DNA of 64,000 bases. Origin: Xylaria sp. FL1777 (taxonomy: Eukaryota; Ascomycota; Sordariomycetes; Xylariales; Xylariaceae). The stretch spans positions 42,305 to 106,304 of the forward strand of contig MU400651.1 in assembly GCA_022578965.1 (NCBI GenBank). The letters run 5' to 3'. Below are positions 58,362 through 64,000 of the stretch, in pieces. Within the stretch, counting starts at the first letter, position 1, and each line of letters begins with the position of its first letter. The position numbers and the translations under genes are program-made. Below the pieces are notes generated by a model. That model had not been told where the DNA came from. It ran no database searches and was given only the letters and a program-made list of their open reading frames with translations.

Positions 58362-58559
58362 ATGTGCTTCGTCCAACCTCTCGTGCCAGCCGCCATAGTT
58401 CACCCTACACCTGTTGTGGTTGTTGCTCCACCGCCACCGCCACCACCTCCAGTCTTGGTTCAACCTCTCGTCCCTATGGTGCCTGTCTTTCCTGCGACTC
58501 CGATGGTGCCTATGGTGCCAATGATGCCGAACGGGGTTTTGATCAGAAGATGGCAATAA
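58362..58559 (+). CDS. Small Pro/Val/Met-rich protein, 65 residues
   Basis: A short frame with a good start context (ATCAAGATG). The composition is strongly biased: a run of eight prolines preceded by VVVVA, two copies of VQPLVP, and PMVPMVPMMP near the end. No signal peptide, and only one Cys (residue 2). A-rich and pyrimidine-rich flanks suit a short fungal transcript. It could be a genuine small protein or a chance low-complexity frame; it is the last non-AT-rich feature before the right RIP block. Confidence 0.35.
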   Translation: MCFVQPLVPAAIVHPTPVVVVAPPPPPPPPVLVQPLVPMVPVFPATPMVPMVPMMPNGVLIRRWQ

Positions 58560-58879
58560 GAATGCCTCGATGAACCTCCAACATCAACAAACAACAAGAA
58601 AGGGAAAGGAGAGAGAGTAGAGAAGCTATAATGCAGAAACTAACGACACATTTCCCCGCAAGCTGAGTATAGCTGGTGGAAGTTAAATAGTTCATCTGTA
58701 CTCAGGGTGGATTGAGACTACCATGAGGGAAACTTCGCGGGTGCTATTCTGACAAGGGGGTTCCTATCATGGATAGCAAAGGCACTAACAAGAGGCGAAA
58801 AGCGTACTGGCATCAAATAAGGCTTAATACACTGTATATTTTGTAATAATCAGAACCTGAAAGTGTGATAAAACTAGCT

Positions 58880-61800
58880 AAGTAGCTAGCCAAAGGTCTG
58901 GCCTACGAAATAGTAAGCTATAGTACACATATTATAAAGCTATAAGCTAAGTGCTAAGTTATATAACCTAATAACTTTTTCTCTTAAAAAAAAAGAATTA
59001 CGTTTTTATAATGCTTTTATTATTATTATTATATTATTATTAGAACTTTTTAACTTTAATTTGCTTTATAATATTTTTATTATTTTTATACTTAGGTTTT
59101 TTTTTTTTTATTAAACTTATTGTTTTTAATAACTAAAATTTTAACTTTTTAAATCTTTTTAATAGCTTTTTTTTTAATTAACTTGCTATTAAAAACTAGA
59201 ATTTTTTTAGTTAAATTGTTAAGCTAAGCATAAATTTTTATACTAAGTTTTTTTAAGTTATTTTAAACTAAAACGCTTTACTTTAAGTGCTATAGTATAG
59301 TTTTTAGTATAGCTTTTATAATAGAGTTATAAAAGCTATAATTATTATATTTCTTTTTTTTAAATATTAAATAATAAACTAAAAAAAGTTTAGCATTAAA
59401 AAAAACAACTAACTAAAATTTAAAATAAACAGTTATAATTTATTTATTAACTAGCAAAATAGCTATAATAAACTTGTTATATATTAATATAACAGGTTTG
59501 CTTTTAGAGTTTTGATTTACAGGTAATAATAAAATCTTTAACAGTAGTCCGTTAAGGAGGTTTTTAGAGTACTTTTACTACTATGCATTAATAAAGGTCT
59601 TAAAGATTTAAAAGTAATAAATGTATTAATGCTTAGTAGTTATAAAAAATTAATAGCTAAAAAACTAGAACTAAATAAATAACTAAATATAAAAAGTGCA
59701 TAATTATATAAACAAAAAAAAAGTAAAAAAAATAATAACTTTTTTTAAATTACTGCAAGTTTAATAAGCATTAAATTACTATAAGCTTAATAAGCTTTAA
59801 ATTACTATAAGCTTAATAAACTTTAGATTATTATAAGCTTAGTAAGCTAAATAAATTATTATATAACTTTAGCTTTAGCTAGTAAAAAAAAAGGTGCAAA
59901 ATATATATAAAAACATTAAGCTGCTTTAAAAGCTACTTTTATGTTAATTTTATAATATTATTTCTTTTTTTCTAAAATTGTTGTTTTAATAATTTTTCGT
60001 AAGTATTTTTTCTTTCTTTTTTTTTTATATGTTATAATATTAAAGCGCATTAAAAAAACTAACTGTTTATTTAAAACAAAGCAAAAATTCATTTTTGCTT
60101 TTTTTATTAATTTTATTAGCTATAAAGTTATGCTTTATTTTTGCTGCTTTAATTAATTATTAACGTATAAAATAACAAATAATATATTTTATTGTTTTAA
60201 ATGCATATGTATTAATTATTTCTGCAATAAATTAGAAGTTTTAATTAACTTAATTAATAATATAGTTTTTAAATATTATTGTTTTAAGAAAAAAAAAAAG
60301 CAAGCAAAGCAATAGCTATTTTTAGTTCAAAAAAAATTAAAATAAGCTTAAAATAGCTTTAACTTTGTTTTAAACAAATTAGCTTAGCTTTATATATAAA
60401 AACGTTTTTTAAAAGCAAAAAATATTAAAATAGTTTAGCAAAAGCTTTAGTTCTTAAATAAACTAAACAAAATAAAATATATTAAAAAAGAATAAAAAGC
60501 GCTAATAAAAAAGCAAAAACAACAAAAAAAGCAAGCTAAAGCAACATAAGCTATTTTATTTAAGTTTAATTAAAATTTTTTAAGCGTTTTTTTTAAGGTC
60601 AACTTTTTTTTTTTAGTTTTAAGCAATTAAAATATTAGCAATAAAACTAATTTATAATTACTTTAGCAGTTTTTAAATGTTTTTTAAATTTCTAAGTATT
60701 ATTAACATATAAATATTTTTTTCATTTAATAAAATATTTTAGGTTATTATTATTTTAATAAAAATTTAATATACTTTTAACTTTATAAACGTTTTAATTT
60801 GTTTTTATTTTTAGTTATATTTTAATAAATGTTTTAATAAATACTAGTTCTAGTAAAAAAATATAAAAAATAAAATAAATTTATATATTCTTTAGTAATA
60901 ATAGTTTATAGTTAATAAATAAAATAATTTCTTTAATTTTAAAAAAGCTAAGTTTTTTAAATTTTAATTTATTGCTTAGTTGTTTTATTTTAATTTAGAA
61001 AATATTAATGTTTGCATTTTATTTTTATTATAGCAAATAAACTTTATTTCTTTTTTTAAAAATTAGTTCTTTAGTTTGTTTTTTATTATAGTATATTAAT
61101 ATCTATTGTTATAAAAATTAAAAGCATAATTATAGTTTAGCTTATAATGTTTTAATTTTTATTGCAATAGTTTTTGCTTAAAGTACTATAATTAAAATAG
61201 CAAGTGCTTTTATTAATGTTTTTTTTTGTTTTTTAATAGTTATTTACTATTTATAAATAGCTTTATGCAAAAATATATTTATATTTTTATTTATTAATAT
61301 ATTATATAAAATTTATGCTATTAATAATAGTTTTACTTAATTGTTTTATTAGTAGTTAATATAACTTTATAAATATTATTTTAATATTTAGTTTAGTTTT
61401 TTTGTTTGTTTATTTGTTTATAAATAATAAGCAATTAAAAATTTTAGTTTAATACTAATAAGTTTAAAAAAGCTAGTTTTAAACTTAAAAGTAAATAATT
61501 TATTTTAGTTTAAAATAATTTTTTTTAATAGCTTATGTTTATTTAAATATTAGCATATAAAAGCGTATATAAGTTATTTAGCTATTATATTTCCTTTAAA
61601 CAATAAAAAGTAAGCATATTTAGTAAGTTTATTAATAATAATTTATATTTTATTATATTATATTTTTATAACTAAATTAATTAATAAAAGTAATGCTATA
61701 ATAAAATTTTAAGCAATAATATATTATGCTTGTTTAAATATTTATATAAGTTATAATAATTTATAAAGCTTATATTAAGCTGTTTTAGCTTTATTATAAA

Positions 61801-64000
61801 TATTGCACTTTTTTATAATAAACTTAACTATGTTTTATAGTTTTAAAAAATTATACTTTTTTTATAATCGTTAAACTATTTTTATTGCTTTTTAGTGTTT
61901 ATATAATAAATATTTATAAAATTTTTTAATAAACTTATTTTATAAAAATTTTAATAAATAAACTTTATGTTTATATATTAGCTTGTTATTTTTTAATTTT
62001 TTGTGTTTTTATAGTTATGCTAACTTTTTTAAGTTATAAGCTTATTATAGCTATATATTTATAAGGTTTTTAAGTATAACTTTAATTTTTAAGCTTTTAT
62101 TTCCTTAAAAATATAATATTTAAATGTTTTTTTTTAAAACTTTAAATTCTTTTTAACTTTATTAACTAAATATGTTTACTTAAATGTTTTTCTTTTTTTT
62201 AATATAACATATTTTAAAGTTAAACTTAAAAAAAAAAACTATTTAATTTTTATATTATTTAATAATCTTTTATATAGTTATAAATTTTGTTAAGTTTTAA
62301 TAATTTAAATAAATTTTAATTAGCTTTATAGTTTTTATAAAAAATAGTTCTTACTTTTTAAATGCTATAATAATTATAAGCAGTTCTTTATTATATATAA
62401 AGTATTATAATACTGCATTTTATAAAGCTTTAAAGTAATAAGCTACTAGGTGCTATTTTTTGTTATTTTTTAGTTGTTTTAAAACTTTTGCAATTATATT
62501 ATTTAAAGCATTTATTTTTAGCTTTTTTTTTTTTTGTAAATTAAGTAGTTTAACTATAAGGTTAAAAGTAACTTTTAGTTTTAGTTTTTTAAAAGCTTTT
62601 TAAGCTTTTTTTAAAATTAAGAAAAATTTTTTTTTGTATTTTTTTTTTATATATTTTATAAAATAAAATGCCATTTTTCCAAAGTTTTAAATTAACATTT
62701 AAATATAGTTTAAAAATTCTAATGCTTGTTATATATTTATAATAGTAGCTAAGTTAAATATTTTTTAGTTTTGTATTATATTAATTTTTAATTATTAAAT
62801 CTATATTTGTTTTAAAGTAATTATAAATCTTAAAAAGTTAATTTTTTATATATGCTATATATATTTTTTTGTGTTAAGTTATAATTTTGCTTGTTTAAGT
62901 ATTTTTAATACTTAAGTTATATGTTTTTTATGTTTTTTTAGTGTTTTAAAGTAAATTAAAATATTATTTAAGTAAATAAACATAAACTTGTTTAAAAACT
63001 TCTATAAAATCGTTATTATTATATGTTAAAAGCTAACTAATATATTTTATAGTTTTTATAGCATAACTATATATTTATATAATTTATATATTGTTTATAT
63101 AGCAGTTTTTTATTTTTTTTTTTTAGTTATTTTAATAATATAATATTTATTTAAAATATTAACTATTATAAACTATTTTGCTTAACTAATGTTTTTTTTT
63201 ATAATTACTAGTAAAATAAAAAGGTATTTATTTATAATAATAATTACATTTAATAATTAATAGTTAACTATTATTTACTATACTAGTTTTTTTTTTTTAT
63301 TAATTAGTTGTTTTTTATTTTTTATTTTAAGTACTAATATTATAAAGTATTTAATAAATAATTAAGATTTTTTTAAAAATCTTTTTGCTAGATTTTTCTA
63401 AATATATTTCTATAAAGCATTTATTTTATTTAAGCTTATATAATATATTTAATAAAGCTTTAGTTAATATTTTTCTTTAATAAAAATATAGTAGTTTTAT
63501 AAGCTATGTTTAAAAAGTTCTTTTTTTTTTTTTTTTTTAAACAGTTTGTAAAATTTATAATATATTTTTAGTATTTTATTTAAGATTTTTTTTGCGACTT
63601 TTCTGATTTTTTTGCTTTATTTCTTACTTTTTTAATTAATAGTTTTTGCTTTTTATTAAATTAAAAAATTGCTAATTTCTAGCTATAATATTTCTAAAAT
63701 AATATTATAATTAAATATATTAGCAATATTTAATATAATTTATTTTTTATGTTTTTGTATAAATATATTAAAAGGTGTAGTTTTTTTAAATATATAACTA
63801 TTATTATAGCTAAAAGTGCTTTTATTAAATCTTTTAATCTTTTAAGATTTTTATTTATATTTTTAAAGAATTTTATTTTGTTTTATTATTTTAAGTAAAA
63901 TTATGTTAGCTTATACTTTTAAATTAATTAAAATATTATATTTTTTTTTTTAATATATAAGTTTAACTTTAAATTAGTTTTGCTAGTTATTATATTAAAC
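58880..64000. repeat. AT-rich RIP-degraded repeat block (right)
   Basis: The composition switches at about 58880-58980 to almost pure A/T and remains so to the window end. All frames are saturated with stop codons. The only identifiable part is the LTR-like copy at 59475-59957. The downstream sequence presumably is the wrecked interior of retroelements. No gene is supported. Confidence 0.9.
59475..59957 (+). repeat. LTR-like RIP-mutated repeat, copy B
   Basis: 483 bp, same orientation as 825-1298. Here the start keeps TGTTA (mutated to TATTA in copy A), while the end is TAATA where copy A keeps TAACA, so each copy preserves different ancestral bases. In the middle this copy keeps GTCCGTTAAGGAGG where copy A has more A/T, but its last 60 bp are more mutated. 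Limits are accurate to a few bases. Confidence 0.6.

Noticed and set aside
1..64000. CRISPR arrays, riboswitches, bacterial operons
   Set aside because: The window is eukaryotic; no regularly spaced repeat array or prokaryotic signal was seen.

Overview
The window comes from a filamentous ascomycete (Pezizomycotina). Genes carry several short introns (about 50-150 bp) with GTRNGY-type donors and CTAAC/CTGAY branch sites. Families typical of these fungi are present: NACHT/STAND proteins with ankyrin repeats, an ankyrin-subtilase, a Pth11-type rhodopsin-domain receptor, a P450 and an F-box protein. The two ends (about 1-4195 and 58880-64000) are extremely AT-rich, with almost every C/G depleted by transitions, as expected of repeat-induced point mutation (RIP). 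One LTR-like repeat of about 475-483 bp is found in both. The 54.7 kb between them is an island of ordinary composition.

Layout. 4.2-11.6 kb is an immunity/incompatibility-like edge: a minus-strand SesB-like-NACHT gene whose ankyrin tail is cut off by the AT block, head to head with an ankyrin-subtilase gene. 12-27 kb is sparse: a cytochrome P450, an F-box protein with a 33-nt exon, an unrecognised gene, a 54-residue Cys-rich protein with a leader intron, a four-exon cupin, a membrane-anchored alpha/beta hydrolase and a small one-pass membrane protein. 27.5-48 kb is the conserved core: phosphoribosylformylglycinamidine synthase (purines), a divergent pair encoding the two halves of a Tm-1-like protein, a short-chain dehydrogenase, kynurenine 3-monooxygenase (NAD synthesis), methionine aminopeptidase 1, the COPII cargo receptor cornichon/Erv14 and the splicing factor Prp17. 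48-57 kb holds a Pth11/rhodopsin-domain receptor, a 1,430-residue NACHT-ankyrin protein and an intron-containing tRNA-Leu(CAA).

Notable points: the SesB-like domain has lost its catalytic serine; the large NACHT protein has a Cys-rich, zinc-finger-like insertion inside its NACHT region and a hydrophobic C-terminal anchor; the Tm-1 halves are split into divergent genes; and a 360-bp foldback/MITE-like element has perfect 108-bp inverted arms flanked by TA. Gene models were spliced by eye from reading-frame continuity and splice consensus; uncertain junctions are stated in each entry. Two probable gene relics (F-box, methyltransferase) lie in intergenic space.
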